Assembly (NCBI RefSeq): GCF_030812775.1
Contig: NZ_JAUSTI010000018.1
Location: 1-64,000, forward strand
DNA from: Paenibacillus tundrae
GTDB lineage: Bacteria; Bacillota; Bacilli; Paenibacillales; Paenibacillaceae
Direction of reading: 5' to 3'
DNA length: 64,000 bases
In this document: in pieces, positions 18,264-26,756 of the stretch
Layout of the letters: each line of letters begins with the position of its first letter
Position numbering within the stretch: the stretch's first letter is position 1
Made by a program: the position numbers and the translations under genes
Notes under the pieces: generated by a model
The model's database searches: none
Seen by the model: the letters and a program-made list of their open reading frames with translations, nothing else
What the model was told of the DNA's origin: nothing

Positions 18264-19619
18264 ATGAATTTCAGTAAGTCACATCTAGAACAGAACAACT
18301 CGGGCAAGGGTGAACGCTTCTCCCGTGCAGGATTCATTTTGGCTGCCATCGGTAGTTCAGTTGGACTTGGTAACATGTGGAAGTTCCCGTACATTACGGG
18401 AGAGAATGGGGGCGCAGCGTTTTTCCTGCTCTTTATCGTCTGCCTGTTACTCATTGGTCTGCCTGTATTGCTGGCGGAACTTGCAATTGGTCGAAGTGGG
18501 CGCGGAAGTGCAGCTACAGCGTTTATCAAAGCTGGCGGACATAAAGGGTGGCTAGCAGCAGGACTACTGCAAGTGTTGACACCGTTTATTATCCTTTCTT
18601 TTTACGTGATCATTGCAGGCTGGACACTCCAGTATGCGATCACATCTTTCAGTGGTAGTCTGTTTAGTAACGCGGATTTTGGTGGGCAATTTGATTCCTT
18701 TATCGGTGGGTATATGCCGATTGTATGGCAGTTCGTTTCCGTGCTGATCACAGGCTGGATTGTAGCTAAAGGGGTCTCTAACGGAATTGAGAAGTTTAAT
18801 AAAGTGCTCATACCAGCGATGTTGGTGTTGCTTATTATACTGATGATTCGGGCCATTACATTGCCAGGAGCAGGTGCAGGGGTTTCCTTCTTCCTGAATC
18901 CAGATTTCTCTCAATTAACGACCGAATCGGCATTGGTTGCACTTGGACATGCCTTCTTCTCCCTATCTCTCGGGATGGGTATTCTCGTGACCTATGGTTC
19001 CTATGTTGATAAAAATCAGTCTCTTGGCGCAGCGACAGTAGCCGTTGGTGCGGGTGACCTAATCTATGCCTTTATCGCAGGTTTAATTATTTTCCCAACG
19101 ACATTCTCGTTCGGTATCGCACCGGATCAAGGACCTAAACTGATCTTCGTTGCGCTGCCTGCTGCATTCTCGGCAATGCCGCTCGGCTTCCTGTTTGGCG
19201 GATTGTTCTTCATCCTGTTGGCTATTGCAGCATTAACATCAGCCGTATCGTTGCTAGAAGTCCCAGTTAAGTATTTCATGGAAAGATTGTCTTGGAGCCG
19301 CAACCTTGCTGTGTGGGTTATTTCACTAGCGGTCTTCATTGTGGGTCTTCCTTCGGCTCTGTCGATGGGACTCGTGCCTGAGTTTAACATTAACGGTACA
19401 AACCTGTTTGATTGGATGGACTTCATGGCGTCCAACATTATGCTTCCAGTCGGTGGTTTGCTTGTCACGATATTTGCCGGTTACTTCTGGAAGACAGCAG
19501 CAGAAGCTTCAGGTCTGAAATCAGGCTGGTTCAAAGTTTGGCTGTTCATGCTGCGCTATGTGGCACCAATCCTGGTACTTCTGGTATTGCTGCACACATC
19601 CGGTATTATTCACTTCTAA
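18264..19619 (+). CDS. sodium-dependent transporter, neurotransmitter:sodium symporter (SNF) family
   Basis: A 451-aa membrane protein with about 11 or 12 helices. The N-terminal NSS signature is strong (RAGFILAAIGSSVGLGNMWKFPYI then GENGGAAFFLLFI), matching the LeuT/TnaT fold where this unwound helix binds substrate and Na+. It likely imports an amino acid with sodium; the exact substrate is unknown. The length is that of short bacterial NSS members lacking helix 12 (it ends LLHTSGIIHF). Transcribed alone, or with the downstream RlmN-type gene if the hairpin between them is read through. Confidence 0.9.
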   Translation: MNFSKSHLEQNNSGKGERFSRAGFILAAIGSSVGLGNMWKFPYITGENGGAAFFLLFIVCLLLIGLPVLLAELAIGRSGRGSAATAFIKAGGHKGWLAAGLLQVLTPFIILSFYVIIAGWTLQYAITSFSGSLFSNADFGGQFDSFIGGYMPIVWQFVSVLITGWIVAKGVSNGIEKFNKVLIPAMLVLLIILMIRAITLPGAGAGVSFFLNPDFSQLTTESALVALGHAFFSLSLGMGILVTYGSYVDKNQSLGAATVAVGAGDLIYAFIAGLIIFPTTFSFGIAPDQGPKLIFVALPAAFSAMPLGFLFGGLFFILLAIAALTSAVSLLEVPVKYFMERLSWSRNLAVWVISLAVFIVGLPSALSMGLVPEFNINGTNLFDWMDFMASNIMLPVGGLLVTIFAGYFWKTAAEASGLKSGWFKVWLFMLRYVAPILVLLVLLHTSGIIHF

Positions 19620-19635
19620 AGTGTACAGGATGGTA

Positions 19636-19674
19636 ATGAGTATCAGGATGACTACACAGATTTACCAAGCATAA
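19636..19674 (+). CDS. candidate 12-aa leader peptide upstream of the RlmN-type gene
   Basis: A minimal frame ATG...TAA encoding MSIRMTTQIYQA, preceded by CAGGATGGTA. Its stop codon coincides with the start of a large terminator-like hairpin. Short leader peptides in front of such structures are used for ribosome-mediated attenuation. This one is speculative and only 16 bases behind the transporter gene. Confidence 0.25.
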   Translation: MSIRMTTQIYQA

Positions 19675-19749
19675 AACCTCTTGGAAGAATTGCAAAAGCC
19701 CTTGTGTTCCAACGACAATTTTGGGACAATACGGAGTAGAGGTTTTTTT
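19673..19749 (+). terminator. terminator-like hairpin, possible attenuator before the RlmN-type gene
   Basis: Arms AAAACCTCT (19673-19681) and AGAGGTTTT (19738-19746) run into TTTTTTT. The loop holds a second stem TTGGAA / TTCCAA (19681-19686 and 19707-19712) that competes with the base of the first. It either ends the transporter transcript or attenuates readthrough into the methyltransferase gene. Confidence 0.55.
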
Positions 19750-19776
19750 GAAATAAAAACCGATGAGCCATATGCT
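19748..19776 (+). promoter_or_regulatory. possible sigma-A promoter for the RlmN-type gene
   Basis: TTGAAA at 19748-19753, 17 bases, TATGCT at 19771-19776. It would start a short 5' leader immediately before the ATG at 19801 and would bypass the upstream hairpin. Confidence 0.4.
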
Positions 19777-19800
19777 TTTTTTCGAAAAGAGGACTGCGTA

Positions 19801-20895
19801 ATGAACCAATCATCCATTTATGGATTAACATTAGAGCAATTACGTTCCTGGTTGCCGGAACACGGGCAGAAGAAATCCCGTGCTTCCCGGATCTGGGAAT
19901 GGTTATATCAAGAGCGTGTGCATCAGTTTACAGACATGACCGATGTGCGCCAGGAATGTCTGGATGTCATTTCCGAGCACTTTACGATGAACTCTCTGAG
20001 TGAACATGTGAAGCAAGAGTCGGCAGATGGTACAGTGAAATTTTTGCTGCGTTTGCAGGATGGGAACCTGATTGAAACGGTACTCATGCGTCAAAAGTAC
20101 GGTCTCACGGTATGTGTAACCACCCAGGTGGGCTGTAATATCGGCTGTAGCTTCTGCGCGAGCGGATTGATCAAGAAAAGCCGTGACCTGTCTAGTGGTG
20201 AAATTGTAGAACAGATTATGCATGTACAGCGTCATCTCGATGCAGCAGGTCAAGGTGAGCGAGTGACCAACGTTGTTGTGATGGGGATTGGCGAGCCGTT
20301 TGACAATTTCGAGAACATGAGCAATTTCATCGAAGTGGTGAAGGATCGTAAGGGACTAGCGCTTGCTGCGAAACGGATTACGGTGTCTACCAGTGGTTTG
20401 CCAGACAAAATCAAAGAGTTTGCAGACAGCAATCTCCAGGTCAATCTGGCCATTTCACTACATGCACCGAATAATGAACTCCGCACACACATCATGAAGA
20501 TCAACCGGGCTTTCCCGATTGAACAACTGATGGATGCAGTCGATTATTACCTGGCTACGACGAATAAACGTATTATGTTCGAATACATTCTGCTACGTGA
20601 TGTGAACGACCAACGCGAGCATGCTGCCGAGCTGGCTGAACTGTTGTCCAGTCGGAAGAGTATGGTCAGTGTGAACCTGATCCCGTACAATCCAGTGGAT
20701 GAGCATAGCCAGTATCAACGAAGTACAGAGGAGTCGATTCTTGGCTTCTATGATACGCTCAAAAAGAACAACATCAATGCTACGGTTCGTATGGAGCATG
20801 GTACAGATATCGATGCAGCCTGCGGGCAATTGCGGAGCAAACAGATGAAGAATGATGCATCTGAGCCGCAAGCGGGTCGTCTTGCCCTGGGATAA
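19801..20895 (+). CDS. rlmN: 23S rRNA (adenine-2503-C2)-methyltransferase, RlmN type
   Basis: A 364-aa radical-SAM methyltransferase. The iron-sulfur motif is [12 protein letters not shown] (Cys about 112, 116 and 119), followed by [22 protein letters not shown], and the C-terminal [10 protein letters not shown] with the methyl-carrying Cys near 341. GEP (rather than the GEA of Cfr) and [10 protein letters not shown] point to RlmN, which methylates C2 of A2503 and tRNA A37. A longer in-frame reading from 19681 runs through the leader hairpin and is unlikely; AAAGAGGACTGCGTA precedes the ATG at 19801. Paenibacillus often has more than one RlmN-like gene, so this may be a paralogue. Confidence 0.88.
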   Translation: MNQSSIYGLTLEQLRSWLPEHGQKKSRASRIWEWLYQERVHQFTDMTDVRQECLDVISEHFTMNSLSEHVKQESADGTVKFLLRLQDGNLIETVLMRQKYGLTVCVTTQVGCNIGCSFCASGLIKKSRDLSSGEIVEQIMHVQRHLDAAGQGERVTNVVVMGIGEPFDNFENMSNFIEVVKDRKGLALAAKRITVSTSGLPDKIKEFADSNLQVNLAISLHAPNNELRTHIMKINRAFPIEQLMDAVDYYLATTNKRIMFEYILLRDVNDQREHAAELAELLSSRKSMVSVNLIPYNPVDEHSQYQRSTEESILGFYDTLKKNNINATVRMEHGTDIDAACGQLRSKQMKNDASEPQAGRLALG

Positions 20896-20959
20896 GGTCA
20901 TACTCGAAGTAAGGGCGATGCTCTGAGAGCATTGACCCTGGCTTCAGTGTCTAAATAGT

Positions 20960-21008
20960 AAACGCCTCTGTACATCACTAAGAAGTGGTGACAGAGGCGT
21001 TTTTCGTT
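20960..21008. terminator. terminator between convergent rlmN and GNAT genes
   Basis: Stem AAACGCCTCTGT / ACAGAGGCGTTT with inner CATCACT / AGTGGTG, followed by TTTTTCG on the plus strand. Confidence 0.85.
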
Positions 21009-21017
21009 TAATTATTT

Positions 21018-21464
21018 TCAAGCATGCCCTAGTTTCTTAACCATCAATAGATGCGGAATGCCATCTTCCATAAATACATCGGACGCTGGGGCATAGCCAA
21101 GCCGTTCATAGAATCCGGAGGCTTGCACCTGAGCGTGTAACTTGGCTTTCTCTAGTCCTTGGGCCAGAGCCATCTGTTCCAGTTTATCAATGAGAATACG
21201 ACCAAGACCGTGCTTGCGGTATTCGAGCATGACGCAGATCCGTTCCAGCTTGGCAACATCTTCAACAATTCGCAGTCTGGACGAAGCGGCAGGCACACCG
21301 TCTACATAGAGAAGAATGTGTCGGGCTTCCGAACCCAGTGCATCATAAGCATCGAATTCATCTTCAGCAGATACCCCTTGCTCTTCAACAAAAATAGCGG
21401 TGCGGATAGCAAAAACAGCTTCAAGTAATTCCTGATTATTGACCTCAACAACAGTGATGTTCAT
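21018..21464 (-). CDS. GNAT family N-acetyltransferase
   Basis: A 148-aa GNAT enzyme. Motif A is VMLEYRKHGLGRILIDKLEQ near residues 75-94 and motif B is ASGFYERLGY near 116-125. The N-terminal IRTAIFVEEQGVSAEDEFD resembles the ElaA/YjcF group. The start is ATG at 21464, placed after GAAGGAGACACATTA; the longer TTG frame at 21485 would contain that ribosome site. Divergent from a MarR gene. Substrate unknown. Confidence 0.82.
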   Translation of the reverse strand: MNITVVEVNNQELLEAVFAIRTAIFVEEQGVSAEDEFDAYDALGSEARHILLYVDGVPAASSRLRIVEDVAKLERICVMLEYRKHGLGRILIDKLEQMALAQGLEKAKLHAQVQASGFYERLGYAPASDVFMEDGIPHLLMVKKLGHA

Positions 21465-21595
21465 TAATGTGTCTCCTTCGTTCAATCGTAATGGTATGCT
21501 GACATGGTAGACTATCCAAAATCATATTTGAGTCAAACCATATGTGATCTACCCAATTTGAGATTATTATTTAAAATTAGTTATATCATTATTTT

Positions 21596-21611
21596 TGTTG
21601 TGAATGCAACA
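21596..21611. promoter_or_regulatory. short dyad in the GNAT-MarR divergent region
   Basis: TGTTG-TGAATG-CAACA, a 5-bp inverted repeat 27 bases before the MarR start in an AT-rich region. A possible MarR operator; the short arms make this weak. Confidence 0.3.
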
Positions 21612-21637
21612 TAATATCAAATAAGGACGTGAGTGCA

Positions 21638-22105
21638 ATGAAGGATGTATTACGTGAAATTGGCATGATAGCGCGCTGTCTGGATTCCATCAGCAACGTC
21701 GAATTTCAACATTTGAATCTATCACGGGGGCAATACCTATACCTATATCGCATATGTGAGAATCCTGGCATTATCCCGAACCAGCTCGCCGAGCTCATCA
21801 AAGTGGATCGAACGACAGTGGCTAGGGCGATCAGTAAGCTAGAATCCGACGGATTTATTCGTAAGCAAGCAGCAGTCGATAATAAGAAGAACAAGGAGTT
21901 ATATCCAACCGAGGCCGGTCTTGAGGCGTGGGAGTTTATTCGTAGAGAAGGGGCTCACTCTGATCAAGTGACCTTGGCGGGATTAACGGAAGAGGAGATT
22001 GAGACGGCCGTATCTCTGCTACGCCGGATGCGTCACAACATTGAGGTTGATTGGCGGTTCGTGAAGAAGGGTGGGCGTAGACCGTATATGGATCAGGAGG
22101 AATGA
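21638..22105 (+). CDS. MarR family transcriptional regulator
   Basis: A 155-aa winged-helix protein; the recognition region is LAELIKVDRTTVARAISKLESDGFIRKQ near residues 46-73, followed by the wing (DNKKNKELYPTEAG). The AAGGACGTGAG site suits either the ATG at 21638 or a GTG at 21629. It ends 48 bases before a glycoside-hydrolase gene and could control either that exopolysaccharide-like cluster or the divergent GNAT gene. The ligand is unknown. Confidence 0.82.
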   Translation: MKDVLREIGMIARCLDSISNVEFQHLNLSRGQYLYLYRICENPGIIPNQLAELIKVDRTTVARAISKLESDGFIRKQAAVDNKKNKELYPTEAGLEAWEFIRREGAHSDQVTLAGLTEEEIETAVSLLRRMRHNIEVDWRFVKKGGRRPYMDQEE

Positions 22106-22152
22106 TCAGCTCTTCGATCGATCAATTTCGAGGAAGAATACAGGAGGACAAG

Positions 22153-23262
22153 ATGAGGAACATAAGCCGGAAAGGGCTGTTATGGCTGCTTATTGTCGTT
22201 GCTAGTATTACGGCAGGGTCAATGATCTATATAAAGGGGTATTGGGTAGTGGATGAACCAACTCCAACAGCTGCATTTGTCCAGCATCATATGACCAATC
22301 CGAACGGTACGCTGGCTTCTTACTTGAAGGATGCTATATCGGATACGCCTGATGTTGTAGCAGGTCGGGAAGCGTTGTCCGAGTCCCTGGGGTTATGGAT
22401 GCAGTATGCTGTTGCCAAGAACGATGAGGAATTATTCAAGCAAAGTTACGATCTGCTAACGACCTATTTTCTAATGCCGCAGAAATATATTGCCTGGAAG
22501 CTTGATGCTGAAGGGGAATCTTTGGTGACCACGAATGCACTAGGGGATGATCTGCGAATCATAGGTGCGCTGCTATCGGCTACGGAACTGTGGGAACAGG
22601 ACAAGGCCAGCGTACTTAAGACAGCTGCAGAACTCACCCAAACATTGAATCAATCGGTTCAGATGGAAGGCAACTATATAGACTTTCATGATTTCTCGAA
22701 TGGAATTTCATCGGATACATTAAGTTTAGCTTACGTGGATTTACCAGCGTTGAAAGCGATGGAGCAGTATGAATTGCATGAGCCCGGGACGTACGAGAAG
22801 TACGAGTACATGCTAAAAGGCATGCCGGATGATGGTTTGTTCTATCCTAAATCGTTTAATGTGAACTCCAAAACATATATCTATGATGACAAGGTAAACC
22901 TGATTGATCAATTAATTGTGGCTAATCATCTGGCAACAACCAGTCACAAGCCGGATAAGCTTATTTCTTTTCTAAAAGAAGAGTTTGCGACCCGGAAGCA
23001 GCTTGCCGGACAATATAGACGAAGTGACCGTACACCAGTAGTTTCCTATGAATCTCCATCTGTATATGGACTTGCAATTCTACTTGCGATCAAGTCAGGT
23101 GATCCAAAATGGGCTAAACAACTGTATAACCATATGATCACATTCCGGAGCCAGGATCCCAATTATCCCGGTGGTTACGTATTTAACGGGGACACGCATG
23201 CATTTGATAATCTCTTTCCATTAATTGCTGAGACAGAATTGCAAAAATACCTTCGAAAGTAA
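22153..23262 (+). CDS. membrane-anchored glycosyl hydrolase, GH8-like (YdaJ-like)
   Basis: A 369-aa protein with an N-terminal signal anchor (RKGLLWLLIVVASITAGSMIY) and an extracellular alpha/alpha-barrel-like domain resembling GH8 and B. subtilis YdaJ. LVTTNALGDDLRIIGALLSATELW suits the GH8 region with the conserved Asp, and SYESPSVYGLAILLAIKSGDP near residues 300-320 is also family-like. Such enzymes trim a secreted polysaccharide. CAGGAGGACAAG precedes the ATG at 22153. The next genes are a degenerate GGDEF protein and a family-2 glycosyltransferase, reproducing part of the ydaJKLMN layout. Catalytic residues cannot be confirmed by eye. Confidence 0.68.
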   Translation: MRNISRKGLLWLLIVVASITAGSMIYIKGYWVVDEPTPTAAFVQHHMTNPNGTLASYLKDAISDTPDVVAGREALSESLGLWMQYAVAKNDEELFKQSYDLLTTYFLMPQKYIAWKLDAEGESLVTTNALGDDLRIIGALLSATELWEQDKASVLKTAAELTQTLNQSVQMEGNYIDFHDFSNGISSDTLSLAYVDLPALKAMEQYELHEPGTYEKYEYMLKGMPDDGLFYPKSFNVNSKTYIYDDKVNLIDQLIVANHLATTSHKPDKLISFLKEEFATRKQLAGQYRRSDRTPVVSYESPSVYGLAILLAIKSGDPKWAKQLYNHMITFRSQDPNYPGGYVFNGDTHAFDNLFPLIAETELQKYLRK

Positions 23263-23386
23263 TCATTCTGTCATCTTATGAGATGGTCAATATGGTAGCA
23301 TAGATTCTGCATTATTTTGTCGTAAATTGGTGAAATATTCAGTAGGGCATATAAATAACATAATTTACATGCAGAAGGGAGAAAAG

Positions 23387-24262
23387 ATGAGAAATAAAGC
23401 ACCTATTCGCCGTATTGGATGGGGATATGCCAGCTTGATTGGACTCGCTGTAATTCAGCAACTTGTTGTATATCTCAAAATTTATATGAATCAAAGTTAT
23501 ACCACGCTAGATGTCATTTTTAGTGTTGTGTCATTAGCTGCACTAGTTCTCGGTTTTATATTACCTGTCGGTGTATCTGTTGTTGTCATATTTGTGTACC
23601 TGGTTTCTTATTTTGTGTGGTTGGTAACCTATGCCGATGTGAATGTGCTTACATTCTCATGGTGGTTGCTCATTCCCGCTAATGTTGCTGTGGCTGCATT
23701 CATCAAGGCCAGTCTTGTGCGGAGCGCACGGATTATGGATCGCTTGCAGGAGATGCAGGATCGCAATCCAGAGATTGATCTCGATACCTCGCTTGGCAAC
23801 AAGGAGGCACTGACGGATACGGTCATTAAGCAGAGTAATCTTGCCAAACGGTATTCAGAGCAGTATGGATTCAGTATGGCGATGTTTAAAATTGAATTTC
23901 TACCCTTGGTTATGGAATCTCTCGGATCAGTGAGATATGCGCAGTTCCTGTTGGAGTTGTCCAATACGATCCAGAAGCAGATCCGATTTGAGGATTACAA
24001 ATTTTATGTAGATCGCGGACGCTTTGTCATTCTATGTCCGATGGTGAACGTAGAGTATCTTCCCGTGCTAACCCAACGGATCAAAAATGCGATGATGGAT
24101 CTATCTTTTATTGATAAGAAGGGAAATGAACTACAGACGGTTATTCGCTCAGGAGCACTCATTTTTCAGAAAGAAAATTTCAGTAAGTACGAAGATATTG
24201 ATGCGGTTATTGCTGCGCTTGAACGGAACACAGAGACAGATCTCATTGGTGAATATATCTAA
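23387..24262 (+). CDS. membrane protein with degenerate GGDEF domain, probable c-di-GMP receptor (YdaK-like)
   Basis: 291 aa: four membrane helices (residues about 10-110), then a GGDEF domain. The catalytic GGDEF loop reads DRGRF (near residue 208), so cyclase activity should be absent. The inhibitory I-site is kept as R-F-E-D exactly five residues before that loop, matching RxxD-x5-GGDEF. This is the pattern of receptors that bind c-di-GMP without making it, as in B. subtilis YdaK. GAAGGGAGAAAAG precedes the ATG at 23387. It sits between the hydrolase and the glycosyltransferase and would switch on polymer synthesis by direct contact in the membrane. Confidence 0.82.
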   Translation: MRNKAPIRRIGWGYASLIGLAVIQQLVVYLKIYMNQSYTTLDVIFSVVSLAALVLGFILPVGVSVVVIFVYLVSYFVWLVTYADVNVLTFSWWLLIPANVAVAAFIKASLVRSARIMDRLQEMQDRNPEIDLDTSLGNKEALTDTVIKQSNLAKRYSEQYGFSMAMFKIEFLPLVMESLGSVRYAQFLLELSNTIQKQIRFEDYKFYVDRGRFVILCPMVNVEYLPVLTQRIKNAMMDLSFIDKKGNELQTVIRSGALIFQKENFSKYEDIDAVIAALERNTETDLIGEYI

Positions 24263-24286
24263 ACTAGCTAGAAGGAGAGATGCTCC

Positions 24287-24430
24287 GTGAACTATGTAAC
24301 CTGGTTTATCCCCATATGTATCGCTATTAGCTGTATTTTTATGTTGTGTACAATAAGCTTAACGATTGCCACGCTTCGCTTCCGCTCGAAAGTCTATCGC
24401 ACATATGATCGGAGGAAATCCAGTGGCTGA
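24287..24430 (+). CDS. 47-aa single-pass membrane protein overlapping the glycosyltransferase start
   Basis: A GTG-started frame (GAAGGAG nine bases upstream) with one long hydrophobic helix (YVTWFIPICIAISCIFMLC then TISLTIATL) followed by a basic tail RFRSKVYRTYDRRKSSG. Its last eight bases overlap the glycosyltransferase GTG start at 24423, and the glycosyltransferase ribosome site lies inside it, which implies coupled translation. I know no homologue. By position it could be an accessory subunit bridging the c-di-GMP receptor and the synthase, comparable in role to small partners such as IcaD/PgaD, though it is much shorter. Confidence 0.6.
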   Translation: MNYVTWFIPICIAISCIFMLCTISLTIATLRFRSKVYRTYDRRKSSG

Positions 24431-25718
24431 TATTCTTTTACTGTTATCGATTTTTAGTATCTGGATAGCTGTATTTGAATCTATCCTGATCATGGCGGGG
24501 GCCATTCGTTTTATCCGCAAACAGGAGAAGATCGGCGTTGTTATTCCTACCAATATGGATCATTATCCAACGATAACGGTCATGGTACCTGCTCATAATG
24601 AAGGTATGGTTATTGTAGCTACTGTGGAACATATATTGCAGATGAATTATCCGGAAGAAAAGGTACAGCTTATTGTTATTGCAGATAACTGTACAGATGA
24701 CACCGCGGCGAAGCTGCATGCCTTCCTAAGCAAAACCCGTTATGTCCATCGTGATGTGACTGTGATGGAGCGCAAAGGAACTGGAGGAAAGTCCGGTGCA
24801 TTAAATGACGGATTGGAGCTAGCGACAGGGGAGTATATTTGCATTTTCGATGCGGATGCAGCTCCAGAGCGCAATTCATTAATGTTTTTGGCGCAGAAGT
24901 CATTGGAAGACCCTGAGAAGTATGGGGTGGTTTATGGGAGAAACAAGGCTCGGAACAGAGGGCAGAATTTCCTTTCAAAATGTATTAATCTGGAGCTTAT
25001 TACGGCACAGCGTGTCTATCACACCGGCCTTTGGGAGCTGTTTAAGCTAGGCACAATTCCAGGTACCAATTACATTATTAAAACAGAACTAATCCGTGAT
25101 ATTGGTGGTTGGGATGTTACAGCCATTACCGAAGACACAGCACTCTCCTTTGATATCCTCGCTCGCGGACAATATATTGCACTGGCTCCCCAAGCTGAGG
25201 CATACCAACAGGAGCCCGAGAAGCTTAGTGTATACATGAAACAACGTGAGCGCTGGGCCAAAGGGAACTATCAGGTCGTTCTGGATAACTTTCCGAATCT
25301 GTTCAACCGCTCCAACTGGCGTAGTAAGGTGTTATTGCTGTACTATGCGATCAGTTATTTCTGGTTTATGATTGCGATCATCGTCTCGGATATTATCTTT
25401 ATCGTGAACCTGGTGTTTCGGATCATCGGTATATTTAATCCAGAAGTAAGCTCTCCGTTCCAGTTCTCTGGAGATGTGTATGTGTATCTGGTCATCGCTT
25501 GGGCGTTAATGTACTACATTTATGTTCTGCAGATTAATCTCGCCCTGGCCTCTGATATTGGACAAAGCAATATACGCAATTTTATATATGCCTGCCTATC
25601 CTACTTTACCTATGCACAGTTATTTATCCTCATCTCCATCAAGGCATCTTATTCGTTAACGATGGATAAGATCCGGAAGCGTGAGAGCAAGTGGTATAAG
25701 ACACAACGTTTTGGATAA
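24423..25718 (+). CDS. family-2 glycosyltransferase, processive polysaccharide synthase type (YdaM-like)
   Basis: 431 aa. An N-terminal helix, a GT-A domain and three or four C-terminal helices, as in cellulose or poly-GlcNAc synthases. Motifs: VIADNCTDDTAAK, the DxD in CIFDADAAPE (about 141-150), TED in TAITEDTALS (about 236), and the QxxRW equivalent KQRERWAKGNYQ (about 273-284). The start is GTG at 24423 after CGGAGGAAATCCA, not the longer frame at 24366. With its c-di-GMP receptor and hydrolase neighbours it should extrude an exopolysaccharide. The BcsB-like and YdaL-like partners of B. subtilis are not adjacent. Confidence 0.87.
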   Translation: MADILLLLSIFSIWIAVFESILIMAGAIRFIRKQEKIGVVIPTNMDHYPTITVMVPAHNEGMVIVATVEHILQMNYPEEKVQLIVIADNCTDDTAAKLHAFLSKTRYVHRDVTVMERKGTGGKSGALNDGLELATGEYICIFDADAAPERNSLMFLAQKSLEDPEKYGVVYGRNKARNRGQNFLSKCINLELITAQRVYHTGLWELFKLGTIPGTNYIIKTELIRDIGGWDVTAITEDTALSFDILARGQYIALAPQAEAYQQEPEKLSVYMKQRERWAKGNYQVVLDNFPNLFNRSNWRSKVLLLYYAISYFWFMIAIIVSDIIFIVNLVFRIIGIFNPEVSSPFQFSGDVYVYLVIAWALMYYIYVLQINLALASDIGQSNIRNFIYACLSYFTYAQLFILISIKASYSLTMDKIRKRESKWYKTQRFG

Positions 25719-25740
25719 TCCAATTCATTCTAACGCCGTC

Positions 25741-25779
25741 AGGCTACTTTCTGAACATTTCGGAAAGTAGCCTTTTGGT
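25741..25779 (+). terminator. Rho-independent terminator of the exopolysaccharide cluster
   Basis: AGGCTACTTTC / GAAAGTAGCCT stem followed by TTTTGG. Confidence 0.75.
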
Positions 25780-25862
25780 ATAGGTGGACGGGCTTACAGA
25801 CTTCAGGTATACTCATGCGAGCAAATATATAGAGGTTGTTCAACATGCACATATAGGAGGCG

Positions 25863-26597
25863 ATGAGGCTGGTTAACAGGGGATCGGATTTCTATGATAA
25901 TGAGGCTAACTTTGAGAAGTATATGGAGCGACGGCGGTGGCAGGAGAATGCGAACGATACGCTGGAGAAGCCGATTATGCTGGAGTTAATTGGTGATGTC
26001 GCAGGCAAAAGCATATTAGATCTAGGCTGCGGGGATGCCAAGTTTGGTGCAGAATTGCTTGGAGCACAGCATCAGGCGTCTAGTTACACCGGGGTTGAGG
26101 GCTCAGTCAACATGGTAGATGCAGCCCACGAATCGGTAAAAGGTCTGAATGCTCAGATCAAGCAAGCGTTCCTTGAGGACTGGAATGATGAGGCGCAGAC
26201 TTATGACGTGGCCATATCCAGATTAGCCATTCACTACATCGAAGATATCGATAGCCTATTCCGAAAGGTATATCACACCTTAAAGGACGGAGGAACGTTC
26301 AGCTTTTCGGTTGAACATCCGGTAATCACATCCACCTTACAGCCTTCAGGTACTCGAACGAACTGGATTGTAGATCAATATTTTATCGAAGGTTTTCGGG
26401 AGCAACAGTGGTTAGGTGGTTCGGTGAAGAAGATGCACCGTGCACTTGAATCATACTACATCGCTCTACAGAAGGCGGGATTCCGTGTGGAGCATTTACG
26501 GGAGTCAGCGCCACAGCGTCAGCATTTTGTGAATGAAGAGACTTATCTACGGCGTCAGCGGATTCCACTATTTTTATTGTTATCGGCTCACAAATAA
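25863..26597 (+). CDS. class I SAM-dependent methyltransferase
   Basis: A 244-aa Rossmann-fold methyltransferase with motif I ILDLGCGDAKFGAELL near residues 50-65, acidic loop YTGVEGSVNMVD, and motif III-like ISRLAIHYIEDIDSLF. Small-molecule methylation is likely; the substrate is unknown. The ATG is only two bases after AGGAGG, an unusually short gap. A CTG two codons later would have eight bases, so the real start may differ slightly. Monocistronic, followed by a long palindrome. Confidence 0.85.
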   Translation: MRLVNRGSDFYDNEANFEKYMERRRWQENANDTLEKPIMLELIGDVAGKSILDLGCGDAKFGAELLGAQHQASSYTGVEGSVNMVDAAHESVKGLNAQIKQAFLEDWNDEAQTYDVAISRLAIHYIEDIDSLFRKVYHTLKDGGTFSFSVEHPVITSTLQPSGTRTNWIVDQYFIEGFREQQWLGGSVKKMHRALESYYIALQKAGFRVEHLRESAPQRQHFVNEETYLRRQRIPLFLLLSAHK

Positions 26598-26756
26598 AAG
26601 GATGAACTTGCACAGCTTACTGTGGATAATTCATCTAAGCGCCACCAGCCCAAACTTCTATCCACATGTGGATAAGATGTTTGGGCTGGTGAATTAGAGC
26701 TCTATACACAGAAATGTGTGCACAACATAGCAATAGATGTTGATGAAATAAGCTAA
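26598..26756. other. intergenic DnaA-box cluster and 49-bp palindrome
   Basis: TGTGGATAA at 26621-26629 and 26667-26675 are perfect DnaA boxes. CTATCCACA at 26658-26666 is one base off and lies back to back with the second. CTATACACA at 26702-26710 fits the looser TTATNCACA with one mismatch. The paired boxes form the top of a palindrome (26643-26691) whose outer arms CACCAGCCCAAAC / GTTTGGGCTGGTG match over 13 bp. No T-run follows on either strand, so it is not a normal terminator despite lying between convergent genes. Confidence 0.55.

Noticed and set aside
19801-20895. Cfr-type antibiotic resistance methyltransferase
   Set aside because: The MGIGEP and [10 protein letters not shown] motifs and overall sequence fit RlmN; Cfr has MGMGEA. 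Resistance by C8 methylation is not supported.
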